From positions 49,230 through 113,229 of the forward strand of contig CAJTND010000003.1 of NCBI GenBank assembly GCA_910577995.1: a DNA stretch of 64,000 nucleotides. The letters run 5' to 3'. The notes beneath the pieces are model-generated. The model searched no databases. It was given only the letters and a program-made list of their open reading frames with translations, and was not told where the DNA came from. The translations under genes were made by a program, and so were the position numbers. Each line of letters begins with the position of its first letter. Positions within the stretch are counted from its first letter, which is position 1. Of the stretch, positions 18,148 through 26,452 are shown piece by piece. Source of the stretch: an uncultured Christensenella sp. GTDB taxonomy: Bacteria > Bacillota > Clostridia > Christensenellales > Pumilibacteraceae.

Positions 18148-18732
18148 ATGGCTAAAAAAGCGGGTTGCGGCGGGAGCTTCGACGGACTGTGCTGTCGCAT
18201 GGTCATAGAAACAAAGCGCGTGTTCGACGGCTGTAAGTTCGTCGACGATAACACGACTCTTACACTGACCACGACCGAGCCCGTGCCGCAGGACGCGCAA
18301 TTCGTAGCGGCGCGCGCCGTCGGCAGCGAGTTCGTATGGACCGCCGCCAACCCCGACCAGAGCGGCTGTTGCCGCGTGGTCGGCGACGCTGTCACGCATT
18401 TTGCGGTGACGTATTCGTACAACGGCGAATGCTTTACCGTCGCGGCGTGCGTGCGCGACAGGCGCGAGGTGCTGTTGCGCCTGCCCGTCAATGCGCTCGT
18501 GCCTTACGATATAGAACTGCAAACCGTGATGAACGCGACGCGCGGCGCGGTCATCGGACAGAACGCCGTATCGATAAGCGGCTGTCTGTTACAGATAATC
18601 AAGGTCACCGCGCCCGTCGATATACTCATCCCGACTTACGGCTACTGCAAGTACCCGCCGTGCACGGGCTGTCCGTGCAGCGGGCTCGGCGACAGAGTTT
18701 TCCCGTTCTTTAACGACGCGGGCGAGAACTGA
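18148..18732 (+). CDS. Hypothetical Cys-rich protein
   Basis: 194 residues, not recognised. It begins MAKKAGCGGSFDGLCCRM and ends in a dense Cys cluster YCKYPPCTGCPCSGLG; about 12 Cys in all. The body is rich in Thr, Val and Phe with alternating hydrophobic residues (LTLTTTEPVP, VTHFAVTYSYNG), suggesting beta structure. No signal peptide or membrane segment. GGAGGG lies just before the ATG and TATAAT at 18104-18109. The Cys clusters could bind metal or form disulfide cross-links, as in spore-coat-type proteins, but this is only a guess. Confidence 0.75.
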   Translation: MAKKAGCGGSFDGLCCRMVIETKRVFDGCKFVDDNTTLTLTTTEPVPQDAQFVAARAVGSEFVWTAANPDQSGCCRVVGDAVTHFAVTYSYNGECFTVAACVRDRREVLLRLPVNALVPYDIELQTVMNATRGAVIGQNAVSISGCLLQIIKVTAPVDILIPTYGYCKYPPCTGCPCSGLGDRVFPFFNDAGEN

Positions 18733-18790
18733 CGCGCCGCGCGGCATACAATAAATCGCAACGCGCCGACCGATATCATGCGGTCGGCGT

Positions 18791-18819
18791 TTGACTTTTC
18801 GGTCGGGATAGGTTACAAT
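18791..18819 (+). promoter_or_regulatory. Promoter of the phosphoesterase gene (leaderless type)
   Basis: TTGACT at 18791-18796, 17-bp spacer, TACAAT at 18814-18819. The ATG at 18826 begins 6 bp after the -10, and no Shine-Dalgarno is present. Confidence 0.65.
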
Positions 18820-18825
18820 ATCGTT

Positions 18826-19533
18826 ATGGATATCTATGCCGTTTCCGACCTGCATCTGTCTATCAACAATCCCAAGCCGATGAACATCTTCGGCGTGGCG
18901 TGGGAGAATTACCTCGGCGATATAGAACGCTCGCTCGGAGGAGTAAAGCCCGACGACCTCGTGCTTATCGCCGGCGATCTGAGCTGGGCGATGACGCTGG
19001 ACGCGGCGACGCCCGACCTCGACTACATAGGCAGTCTGCCGGGGATAAAGGTAATAACGCGCGGCAACCACGATTATTGGTGGAAGGGCATAGGCGCGGT
19101 GCGCGCAAAGCTGCCGAGCGGAGTCTACGCCGTGCAGAACGATTGCGTTAAGTTCGGCAACATCATAGTTTGCGGCAGTCGCGGTTGGAGCGCGGACGAC
19201 AAGTCCGATGACGGCAAGCGTCTTTTCGCGCGCGAGCTGCTACGTATGGAAATGTCTTTGCAGGCGATGGAGAAACAGCGCGGCGAGGGCGACAAGGTAA
19301 TATTCATGATACATTATCCGCCGTTCAACGCGCGGTTCGACGATAACGAAGTGACCGCGCTATTCGAGCGGTTCAAAGTCGATGCGGTCATATACGGGCA
19401 TCTCCACGGCAAGGACTGCCGCGCAAAACGCTACCTCGTCAAGAACGGCATACCGTACTATCTGACTTCGTGCGACAAGATAGACAATACCGCCGTCAAG
19501 ATAGAATTGGATAAGCCTAACGGCTGTAAATAA
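18826..19533 (+). CDS. Calcineurin-like metallophosphoesterase
   Basis: 235 residues from ATG 18826 (MDIYAVSDLHLS); longer upstream frames run through the promoter. The binuclear metal motifs are present in order: SDLHL, AGDLSW, RGNHDYWW, MIHYPPF and YGHLHG. Cytoplasmic, substrate unknown; the family includes phosphodiesterases and nucleotidases. It is the last chromosomal gene before the mobile element, and a terminator follows. Confidence 0.92.
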   Translation: MDIYAVSDLHLSINNPKPMNIFGVAWENYLGDIERSLGGVKPDDLVLIAGDLSWAMTLDAATPDLDYIGSLPGIKVITRGNHDYWWKGIGAVRAKLPSGVYAVQNDCVKFGNIIVCGSRGWSADDKSDDGKRLFARELLRMEMSLQAMEKQRGEGDKVIFMIHYPPFNARFDDNEVTALFERFKVDAVIYGHLHGKDCRAKRYLVKNGIPYYLTSCDKIDNTAVKIELDKPNGCK

Positions 19534-19550
19534 AATATCGGAATATGTTC

Positions 19551-19592
19551 AAAACGCCGAGCGGACAAAATAAGTCTGCGGGCGTTTTTTTC
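19551..19592 (+). terminator. Terminator after the phosphoesterase gene
   Basis: AAAACGCC / GGCGTTTT outer stem with inner GCGGAC / GTCTGC and a T-rich tail. Confidence 0.75.
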
Positions 19593-19664
19593 TTTTGCGA
19601 AAAAGCCACAAGCGGGTGGAGAAAAATTCCAAAAATACTTGACATCGGACGGGGGGCGCGGGCA

Positions 19665-19685
19665 AAACCTCAGTAGAACACTTAA
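19665..19685. other. Candidate attL: left junction of the integrated element
   Basis: AGAACACTTAA (19675-19685) matches AGGACACTTAA at 56620-56630 in 10 of 11 positions and is the candidate recombination core. The chromosomal bases 19665-19683 form one 19-bp arm whose inverted partner lies at 56643-56661 (18 of 19 matched). Joining left flank to right flank would restore a hairpin with a 14-base loop. GC content falls sharply to the right. Confidence 0.65.
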
Positions 19686-19743
19686 ATTGTGTTATTTGAC
19701 CTAAAAATAAAGAAAAAACCACTATATATAGTGGCGCGCCAAA

Positions 19744-21429
19744 TCATACAAATATTCTCGTAGTAACAATTCTTGTTTTATTCTTTGGTTTATAGTATTT
19801 ATTAGGTCTGCCGAGCGGTGGACGCCCTGTCTTTGATAGTCTATATGAATAAGTAAACTCCATAAAGAAAGAACCCCGTTCGGAGAGTATCCGTTCGGGG
19901 TTTTCTGCCTTGTTCCTACGTCCGTTTTTAGGTGGCGTAGGGTTTATATTGTGAGTATATTCCAAGAGCAATTCTATTATGTCGTCTTTTATTGCAACAC
20001 GTTTAACAAGCAAATCAATCCAAGTTTGAGGAGATTGTTCTATTGCAAACGTCAAATAGTTTTCGACCTGCTCTCGTGTGATACGCGGCACTTCTTTTGA
20101 TTTTTCCGTTGCGATTGATAGTTTCAATTCTTTCTTGCGTTCTTCGAGTTCAATCAATCTTGTTTTCGATGTTTCCGAGAAAAACCCAGCCTCAACCGCA
20201 GCGATAAGATTTGATAGTGCTGTTTCGGTTTTTTGAAGTTCTTTTTCCGCAAATCGTAATGACGAATTATCTTTAATCTTATCGTTATGGGCTTTTAAGA
20301 CGGCATCTACAAGTAGGTTATAATTTTCTTCATTCATAAGAACCTTATTGAGTGCTTCGAGTATAGCCGCCTCTAAAACATCTTTCTTTACCGTTCGACT
20401 TTGCTCACACGGTTCGGTTTTATGGCATTTGTAATAACGGCTCATTTTTCCGGACTTTGACGTTCCTGTAAACGATGTCATTCGTCTGCCGCAAAAACCG
20501 CAGTATATTTTTCCTTTTAGCAAATAACTTTCGTCGTGAACGATATGCTTGCCGTATTTGTTTGCGTCGATACGCGCTCTGACGATTTGATAAGTTTCCA
20601 TAGGAACAAGAGGAGGATAGATTTTATCGTAAGCGCAATCGTTTATTCTATAAATGCCTGTGTATTTTTCATGCCGCAAAATATAATAAATCATTTGCGC
20701 TTGAAATCGTTTTCCGCGATTAAGGATACCGCGCTCATTTAATGACCGCGCTATATCGATAGGGTTTTTGCCGTTGGCATATTCCTCGAATATTTCGCGG
20801 ACGATAGGGGCTTCATCTTCATTGATAATAACTTTTGCGGCTATTTTCTTATTCGTTTCCTTATCGATAACATCTATAAGCGACCAGCCGTAATTGATAG
20901 TTCCGCCGATAAAGTTACCTTTCAAGCGCGTTTCATTCATACCGCGTTTGGTTTTCTGCGATAATTCCTCCGAATAGTATTGGTTCATACCTTCGAGAAG
21001 GCTTTCCAAGAGGATGCCTTCGGGACTGTCGGGAATGTTCTCCATAGCGGATAAGATTTTTATACCGTTATCTTTGAGGTGCTTGCGGTGGATAGCCATT
21101 TCGTACTTATTACGGGAAAAGCGATCCAACTTGTAGATAAGTACATAATCCCATTCCTGTTTATCGCTGTCTTTGAGCATCCGCTGGAAATCGTCGCGGT
21201 TGTCGTTCGTACCCGACATTGCTTTATCATAGTAGATTGCTATAATTTTAATGCCGTTCTTTTCCGCGTATTCTTTGCAAACGCGCACTTGACCGTCAAT
21301 AGACTGTTCGTTTTGACGGTCGCAGGAATAGCGGGCGTATATGACGGCAATTTTGTATTTCATTCGCCACAATACAAGGTCTTCGTGCGTGTAGGAAGTG
21401 GGAATGTCTATATCAAACATTTCCGACAT
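19744..21429 (-). CDS. Large serine recombinase (site-specific integrase)
   Basis: 561 residues. N-terminal resolvase domain with the nucleophile Ser35 in IYARYSCDRQ and the Arg motif KLDRFSRN. Next come the recombinase domain (GGTINYGWSL, IVREIFEEYANGKNPIDIA), a zinc ribbon (CGFCGRR, then YYKCHKTEPC) and a coiled-coil segment (about 390-450). It most likely integrates and excises the element at AGRACACTTAA. The ATG at 21429 has GGAGG 9 bp upstream, inside the end of the preceding gene, and the two frames overlap by 17 bp. It is the outermost left gene. Confidence 0.93.
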   Translation of the reverse strand: MSEMFDIDIPTSYTHEDLVLWRMKYKIAVIYARYSCDRQNEQSIDGQVRVCKEYAEKNGIKIIAIYYDKAMSGTNDNRDDFQRMLKDSDKQEWDYVLIYKLDRFSRNKYEMAIHRKHLKDNGIKILSAMENIPDSPEGILLESLLEGMNQYYSEELSQKTKRGMNETRLKGNFIGGTINYGWSLIDVIDKETNKKIAAKVIINEDEAPIVREIFEEYANGKNPIDIARSLNERGILNRGKRFQAQMIYYILRHEKYTGIYRINDCAYDKIYPPLVPMETYQIVRARIDANKYGKHIVHDESYLLKGKIYCGFCGRRMTSFTGTSKSGKMSRYYKCHKTEPCEQSRTVKKDVLEAAILEALNKVLMNEENYNLLVDAVLKAHNDKIKDNSSLRFAEKELQKTETALSNLIAAVEAGFFSETSKTRLIELEERKKELKLSIATEKSKEVPRITREQVENYLTFAIEQSPQTWIDLLVKRVAIKDDIIELLLEYTHNINPTPPKNGRRNKAENPERILSERGSFFMEFTYSYRLSKTGRPPLGRPNKYYKPKNKTRIVTTRIFV

Positions 21430-21805
21430 TGTTCATTGCCTCCATTATCGTATAAAATAAATCTGCTTCGTCTTCACTCATCGGCTCGGATGCGGAAATA
21501 ATACGCACTCCTTTTTCTTTGAGTTTGGAACGATCTTTCAATACCTTTTTCAAATCACGACCGACGCGGCTGTTGTTGTAAACAAGTATGTAATCGTAAT
21601 TCGGCTTCTTTGTATTGACGATATTGCGCCAATTCGAGTATTTCGGTTTATTGCCGAAAAGATGTATGTCCGAGAATAAACCAACGATTTTAATATCGTT
21701 CTTTTCTGCATACGCCTTACAGGTTTGGAATTGACCTTGAACGGATATTAACCCGAAATCCGAAAGGTCGGCTTTTGCTCTTGCATAGATGATTGCTGTT
21801 TTCAT
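21413..21805 (-). CDS. Short serine-recombinase-like protein with a degenerate active site
   Basis: 130 residues from ATG 21805, chosen for AAAGGAG 8 bp upstream. It is a resolvase catalytic domain only (KTAIIYARAK, YILVYNNSRVGRDLKKVL, RIISASEPMSEDEAD). The position of the nucleophilic Ser after the YAR motif is Lys11, so it should not cleave DNA by the family mechanism. Its frame overlaps the start of the active recombinase, implying coupled translation and roughly equal amounts. A directionality or dimer-partner role is inference. Its promoter carries the 27-bp palindrome at 21850. Confidence 0.85.
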   Translation of the reverse strand: MKTAIIYARAKADLSDFGLISVQGQFQTCKAYAEKNDIKIVGLFSDIHLFGNKPKYSNWRNIVNTKKPNYDYILVYNNSRVGRDLKKVLKDRSKLKEKGVRIISASEPMSEDEADLFYTIMEAMNNVGNV

Positions 21806-21848
21806 TGAAATCACTCCTTTTTGAATTACTTTGAAAGCAGTATAAAAG

Positions 21849-21877
21849 TCAAAGTGGACAGTTTTTTACCACTTTGA
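21849..21877 (-). promoter_or_regulatory. 27-bp palindromic operator, copy 1 (recombinase promoter)
   Basis: CAAAGTGG-N11-CCACTTTG at 21850-21876. Read toward the recombinase genes it is followed directly by TATACT and sits where a -35 box would be, about 44 bp before the ATG. It is 25 of 27 identical, in the same orientation relative to its gene, to the site at 27953-27979. Confidence 0.75.
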
Positions 21878-22114
21878 AAAACTTTTTCCTCTATACCGCT
21901 TTTTTTGTTGGATTGTCTTTCGACGAAAACCCTAAATCTGAAAAAGGCGACAGCGGTCAAGCGGCAGTTATTATTAAAGTTTTGCTACCCAAAAAATATT
22001 GACGTAAAAATATTTCCGTTGATAATTTTAAGCGATATTTTTTGAACTTGACAGCAAGCCTTTTTCTGATACCCCAAAACGGCGAAAGACAACCGAAAAA
22101 GCACCCCAATTCTA

Positions 22115-22143
22115 TTGAGAAAATCTTGCGGAAGTGATATAAT
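22115..22143 (+). promoter_or_regulatory. Promoter of the WYL-DUF5677-polymerase operon
   Basis: TTGAGA at 22115-22120, 17-bp spacer, perfect TATAAT at 22138-22143. The first ATG is at 22175. No GAAC-N4-GTTC SOS box was found here. Confidence 0.75.
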
Positions 22144-22174
22144 AAAAGTATCTCTTAAATAGGACAGAAACGAT

Positions 22175-23161
22175 ATGTCAAAAAGTACCGATACATCGAT
22201 TAAGTTACTTGTTTTATACGATATACTTTCCAAAATGACTGACGAGGAACACGCACTTTCCACAAACGAGATAATAGCGGAATTAAACAAAAGGGGAATA
22301 CCCGTTTCGAGAAAGGTGTTACCGTCGGATATAGCCTTGCTTAACAAGTACGGCTATGAAATATTGTCTTATGTAAAAAAGGCGCGATATTACTATGTGG
22401 CGCAACACACATTCGATACAGCGGAAATTACAATGCTTGTCGATGCTATAAGGGCTTCAAAACTGACAGAACAGAGAAAGAATACTTTGACAGATAAACT
22501 TTATTCAACGGTAGGTCTACATAGAAATCCGCAGTCGCTTGAAAATATAATCACACTCAATACGTCAATGTCGGGCAATTCGAGTATTGTCTATAATATT
22601 GATTTTATAGATAGGGCAATTCGTGAAAAGAAGAAAATCTCGTTTCTTTACTTTACGCTGGACGAGAATAAGAAGAAGTGTTATAGGTCTAATAAAAAGC
22701 GTTATGTATTCAATCCGCTTACAATGATATGGAACAAAGATAATTATTATTTGCTCTGTTACGACGATAAACATGACGGTCTTTCTCGGTATAGAATTGA
22801 CAGAATGGATGACGTGCAGATAGAGGAAGCACCTTGTCTTGAAAAAGACGAATTTGCGAATTTCAATGTAGATACATACCGTAAGCAGATATTTTCCATG
22901 TTCGGCGGTGAGTTGCAGGAAGTGGAAATTCAATTCGACAAAGATATGCTCGGCGATATTTTTGATAGGTTCGGTACGGATATTAAAATCGGTAAGATAG
23001 ACGATAATACGTTCAAATCGGCAGTGGACGTTCAAATAAGCCGCACGTTCTTTATTTGGGTGGTCGGTACATTAGGTAAAGTAAAAGTCATTTCGCCCAT
23101 TTCGGTAGTGGATGAGTTCGGCAAGTTCGTGGAACAAATACAAGATAATTACGGAGTGTAA
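22175..23161 (+). CDS. WYL-domain transcriptional regulator
   Basis: 328 residues. N-terminal winged helix-turn-helix (about 1-70: LSTNEIIAELNKRGIPVSRK), then a WYL domain (about 150-240: ISFLYFTLDENKKK, FNPLTMIWNKDNYYLLCYDD, LSRYRIDRMDDV) and the C-terminal WCX extension. Family knowledge: such proteins sense ligands or ssDNA/nucleotides and often control defence or DNA-damage genes. It is the first gene of an operon with DUF5677, a Y-family polymerase and YolD. It could regulate this operon or the divergent recombinase genes. Confidence 0.9.
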   Translation: MSKSTDTSIKLLVLYDILSKMTDEEHALSTNEIIAELNKRGIPVSRKVLPSDIALLNKYGYEILSYVKKARYYYVAQHTFDTAEITMLVDAIRASKLTEQRKNTLTDKLYSTVGLHRNPQSLENIITLNTSMSGNSSIVYNIDFIDRAIREKKKISFLYFTLDENKKKCYRSNKKRYVFNPLTMIWNKDNYYLLCYDDKHDGLSRYRIDRMDDVQIEEAPCLEKDEFANFNVDTYRKQIFSMFGGELQEVEIQFDKDMLGDIFDRFGTDIKIGKIDDNTFKSAVDVQISRTFFIWVVGTLGKVKVISPISVVDEFGKFVEQIQDNYGV

Positions 23162-23162
23162 G

Positions 23163-24386
23163 ATGAACAACCCATTCAATCCGTTTGAGAATAATATGTT
23201 TAATCCGGAAGCCACCAAAAAGGCGTTGGACGAATTTAAGCGTCAAAGCGATAGGTTTTTGCAGCATAAGTTTGGCGGTCAAATAAAAGGCAATTTTTTA
23301 ATATCTATAAAAGACCGCATTATGCGATTGCTTGGAATGGAAATCCCGAATTGTTACGATTTGCGAATAACGGAAGAAAAACTACTTGATCATAGTATTG
23401 AGCAGGTCGATTATGATATATGCAGACATATTGTAGGCATACATAGGTCTAATTTGATTTTTGAAACGATAGAAAAACGTAAGCAGTTAGAAAGTAGTAG
23501 CGATTATCAAGAACAGTTAATAAATAAAGCCATTGCTCAAATAAAATTGCGTCGATATGGAAGCATACATTTTCGGCAACACCCGATTATGCGCGGCGAA
23601 AGTTTTATTTTCTTTCCCGTTCCATATTATTTATTTGTGTTATCTATGAGAATGATAGAACTGTTATATTCAGACAAAGCGAAAAACGAATTGCCTTGCT
23701 ACGGCTCTTTTTCGACAATAGCGAATAAAGGGTTGGCGGCTCTTTCATTACTCGAAGATAATTTTCTTGATAACGCATATCCTATATGCCGAGGTATCAT
23801 AGAAACGTATGTAAAACTCGTTGTCTTAATGAATAAGCCGGAAGCCATATCGAGTTATAATAAATTTTCCAAGTATGAACTTGATAAATCTTGCATTTCG
23901 CAAACATATCCGGAAGAATATAATAAAGAATATGCGGCTCGTGCCAATCAAGGAAGTAAAGATAAAATTGATTATTTGCACTATGGATGGGTTGATAGCA
24001 TAAAAGATTATCATTCGATAGTTCGTAGCAAACCTTATTCAATCAATGGCTTGATTGAGTATTTGCATTTTCTATATGGTGAAGAAGGCGAAACATTTCT
24101 AAATAATCTCGAAAGGCTGTTTAAGATGTGCCACGGATACACACATGGAAGCATAGGTTTTTCAAGGTATCCGTTGCTTCATTATCACGAAATTTCAATG
24201 ATGCTATACGGCACGATTTCACATACTTACAAAATAATGTGCGAATCACTCAAACAGAGTGAAACGCTAAACGGCATAGACATTCTCAAAGAAGTAGAGG
24301 ATGCTTATATAAAGTTAGAACAGCAGTATGATAATCGTTCGACGGAAAACTTTGAATATTACTATAAAAATCAATTCAAAATCTAA
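23163..24386 (+). CDS. DUF5677 family protein
   Basis: 407 residues from ATG 23163, which follows the WYL stop by 1 bp and has ACGGAG upstream. The central LEDNFLDNAYPICRGIIETYVKLVVLMNKPE resembles the DUF5677 core (conserved Arg/Glu in a helical bundle). The C-terminal half has HGYTHGSIGFSRY and a His-rich HYHEIS segment. Soluble, no signal peptide. Function unknown; position suggests a link to the WYL regulator and translesion polymerase. Family call is moderate. Confidence 0.7.
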   Translation: MNNPFNPFENNMFNPEATKKALDEFKRQSDRFLQHKFGGQIKGNFLISIKDRIMRLLGMEIPNCYDLRITEEKLLDHSIEQVDYDICRHIVGIHRSNLIFETIEKRKQLESSSDYQEQLINKAIAQIKLRRYGSIHFRQHPIMRGESFIFFPVPYYLFVLSMRMIELLYSDKAKNELPCYGSFSTIANKGLAALSLLEDNFLDNAYPICRGIIETYVKLVVLMNKPEAISSYNKFSKYELDKSCISQTYPEEYNKEYAARANQGSKDKIDYLHYGWVDSIKDYHSIVRSKPYSINGLIEYLHFLYGEEGETFLNNLERLFKMCHGYTHGSIGFSRYPLLHYHEISMMLYGTISHTYKIMCESLKQSETLNGIDILKEVEDAYIKLEQQYDNRSTENFEYYYKNQFKI

Positions 24387-24393
24387 ATAGGGT

Positions 24394-25887
24394 ATGAAGT
24401 CAGAGAAAACCTACATTGCAATAGACTTAAAGTCATTTTACGCTTCTGTTGAGTGTATAGAGCGCGGTTTCGATCCGCTCAATACAAATTTAACGGTAGC
24501 GGACGAAAGCAGGACGGATAAAACAATTTGCCTTGCCGTTTCGCCAACTCTTAAAAAGGTTGGTGTTGGCGGTAGGTGTAGGCTTTTCGAGTTAAAACAG
24601 GCAGTCAAGGAAATCAATTATAAACGTAGGCTAAAAGCGCCGAACAAACAATTTATAGGTAAGTCATATCTTGCCGACGAGTTGGCGAAAAATCCTGCGC
24701 TTGAATTGGACTTTATAATCGCGCCTCCGCAAATGGCGCATTATATGGAGTTAAGCACAAAGATTTATCAAACGTATATAAAATATGTTTCGCCAGAAGA
24801 TATTCACGTTTATTCGATAGACGAGGTTTTTATCGACGCAACGCAATACCTTAAATTATACAATCTTTCCGCACATGAATTTACAATGAAACTTATTCGG
24901 GAAGTGCTTGCGAATACGGGTATAACGGCAACTGCCGGTATAGGCACAAATCTCTTTTTATGTAAAATAGCAATGGATATTGTTGCAAAGAAAATGCCTG
25001 CGGATAAAAACGGTGTTCGTATTGCAGAACTTGATGAAATGACATTCCGTAGAACGCTTTGGGAACATACGCCTATTACAGATTTTTGGCGAGTGGGTAA
25101 GGGCTATGCGACAAAACTTGCCGAAAACGGTATGTACACAATGGGCGACGTTGCGTTATGTTCCGAGCGAAATGAAGAATTGCTTTATAGATTGTTCGGT
25201 ATCAATGCCGAACTTCTTATAGATCATGCGTGGGGTTGGGAACCGACCACCATAGCGGAAATAAAGTCATATAAGCCCGAAAGTACAAGTATGGGTTCGG
25301 GGCAGGTTTTGTCCGAACCGTATCCGTATAAGAAAGCAAAGGTTATCATACAGGAAATGGCGGATTTGTTGAGTTACGACCTTTTGGAAAAGGGACTTGT
25401 AACAAATCAAATTGTATTGGAAGTAGGGTATGATGCAGAAAATAAAGGATATGACGGAGAGTATTCCGTTGACAGATATGGGCGTAAAATTCCAAAGCAC
25501 GCACACGGAACGGAAAATTTAGATAGATACACTTCGTCAACAAAGTTAATAACGGAAGCAGCGGTTCGTTTGTTCGACAGAATAATCAATAAAAATCTCA
25601 ATATTCGTCGTGTATATATTGTTGCAGGGCATACGGTAAGCGAGGACGAAGGGAATAAAATCAACAGCAGCAAAACCGTACAAATAAGTATTTTTGACGA
25701 CATTGCGAGTATTACACAACAGCAGATTGCCGAGCAGTCCGATTTGGAAAAGGAAAGGCGTATGCAAGAGGCTGTTCTCGGGATACGAAAGAAATACGGT
25801 AAGAATGCGGTGCTGACGGGAACGAATTACGAGGACGGCGCAACAACAAAAGACAGAAATAAACAGATAGGCGGACATAAGGCGTAA
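24394..25887 (+). CDS. Y-family DNA polymerase (UmuC/UvrX-like)
   Basis: 497 residues. Catalytic motifs YIAIDLKSFYASVE at the N terminus and VYSIDEVFIDAT; AGIGTNLFLCKIA and the helix-hairpin-helix FWRVGKGYATKL follow. It ends with RKKYGKNAVLTGTNYEDGATT, typical of the Firmicutes mobile-element type. Error-prone translesion synthesis is expected. The following YolD-like gene starts on its stop codon, the usual uvrX-yolD pairing. Confidence 0.94.
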   Translation: MKSEKTYIAIDLKSFYASVECIERGFDPLNTNLTVADESRTDKTICLAVSPTLKKVGVGGRCRLFELKQAVKEINYKRRLKAPNKQFIGKSYLADELAKNPALELDFIIAPPQMAHYMELSTKIYQTYIKYVSPEDIHVYSIDEVFIDATQYLKLYNLSAHEFTMKLIREVLANTGITATAGIGTNLFLCKIAMDIVAKKMPADKNGVRIAELDEMTFRRTLWEHTPITDFWRVGKGYATKLAENGMYTMGDVALCSERNEELLYRLFGINAELLIDHAWGWEPTTIAEIKSYKPESTSMGSGQVLSEPYPYKKAKVIIQEMADLLSYDLLEKGLVTNQIVLEVGYDAENKGYDGEYSVDRYGRKIPKHAHGTENLDRYTSSTKLITEAAVRLFDRIINKNLNIRRVYIVAGHTVSEDEGNKINSSKTVQISIFDDIASITQQQIAEQSDLEKERRMQEAVLGIRKKYGKNAVLTGTNYEDGATTKDRNKQIGGHKA

Positions 25888-26306
25888 TGGGTAAGTATGA
25901 TAAAATTATAGACCTTCCGCATCATCAATCGAAAAAACATCCGCAAATGCCGTTATATGATAGGGCTGCACAGTTTGCCCCGTTCGCGGCATTGACAGGC
26001 TATGACGATTTAGTGGAAGAAACGGCAAGAGTAACGGACGAAAAAATAGAATTGGGCGAAAGTCAGCGTGAAGTTCTTGACCGCCAGCAAGCGTTTATTG
26101 CCATACATATAAACGAAAAGCCTTTGATAGAAGTTACATATTTTGTAGCAGATACAAAGAAGTCAGGCGGTAAATACGTAGTCAAGAGCGGTAATCTAAA
26201 AAGAATTGACGATTATAGCAGAGTGTATATTTTCACGGATGGGACAATTATTCCTATTTCGGATATTATACAAATAGACAGCGATATTTTCCCAACGGAC
26301 TTGTAA
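25887..26306 (+). CDS. YolD-like protein
   Basis: 139 residues. IIDLPHHQSKKHPQMPLYDRAAQFAPFAAL is the YolD-like N-terminal signature. The C-terminal half is a small beta domain (GGKYVVKSGNLKRIDDYSRVYIF). Start overlaps the polymerase stop. Family knowledge: YolD proteins accompany UvrX-type polymerases and are proposed UmuD-like partners. A terminator follows. Confidence 0.85.
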   Translation: MGKYDKIIDLPHHQSKKHPQMPLYDRAAQFAPFAALTGYDDLVEETARVTDEKIELGESQREVLDRQQAFIAIHINEKPLIEVTYFVADTKKSGGKYVVKSGNLKRIDDYSRVYIFTDGTIIPISDIIQIDSDIFPTDL

Positions 26307-26312
26307 ATCGCG

Positions 26313-26343
26313 GGCGGTCGGAAACGACCGTCTTTTCTTTTTG
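26313..26343 (+). terminator. Terminator after the yolD-like gene
   Basis: CGGTCG-GAAA-CGACCG (26315-26330) followed by a T-rich run. Confidence 0.8.
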
Positions 26344-26385
26344 AAAAAAACTTTTTAGGTGTCGCTTATTTGGGACATATAGTTA

Positions 26386-26414
26386 TTGCAATGTGTTTTT
26401 CTTTGTGATATACT
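26386..26414 (+). promoter_or_regulatory. Promoter of the LexA-like gene
   Basis: TTGCAA at 26386-26391, 17-bp spacer, TATACT at 26409-26414. The SOS box lies immediately downstream at the expected transcription start. Confidence 0.75.
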
Positions 26415-26420
26415 CTAATA

Positions 26421-26434
26421 CGAACATAAGTTCG
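26421..26434. promoter_or_regulatory. SOS box (LexA operator)
   Basis: CGAACATAAGTTCG, a perfect match to the Gram-positive GAAC-N4-GTTC LexA/DinR operator, placed over the likely transcription start of the element's own LexA-like gene. This indicates autoregulation. Confidence 0.85.
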
Positions 26435-26452
26435 CGTTATGGGTGGAAACAA

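Larger units (their letters stand above)
21815..22174. other. Divergent intergenic region between the recombinase pair and the WYL operon
   Basis: 360 bp without a gene. It holds the leftward recombinase promoter with palindrome (21849-21877) and the rightward promoter at 22115-22143. The 240 bp between are A/T-rich; I see no other clear structure in them. Confidence 0.7.

Noticed and set aside
19665..19683. 19-bp inverted arms at both ends taken as terminal inverted repeats of a transposon
   Set aside because: The 11-bp direct repeat lies inside them, and rejoined flanks give a normal hairpin, so the arms more likely belong to the chromosomal target. No DDE transposase is present.
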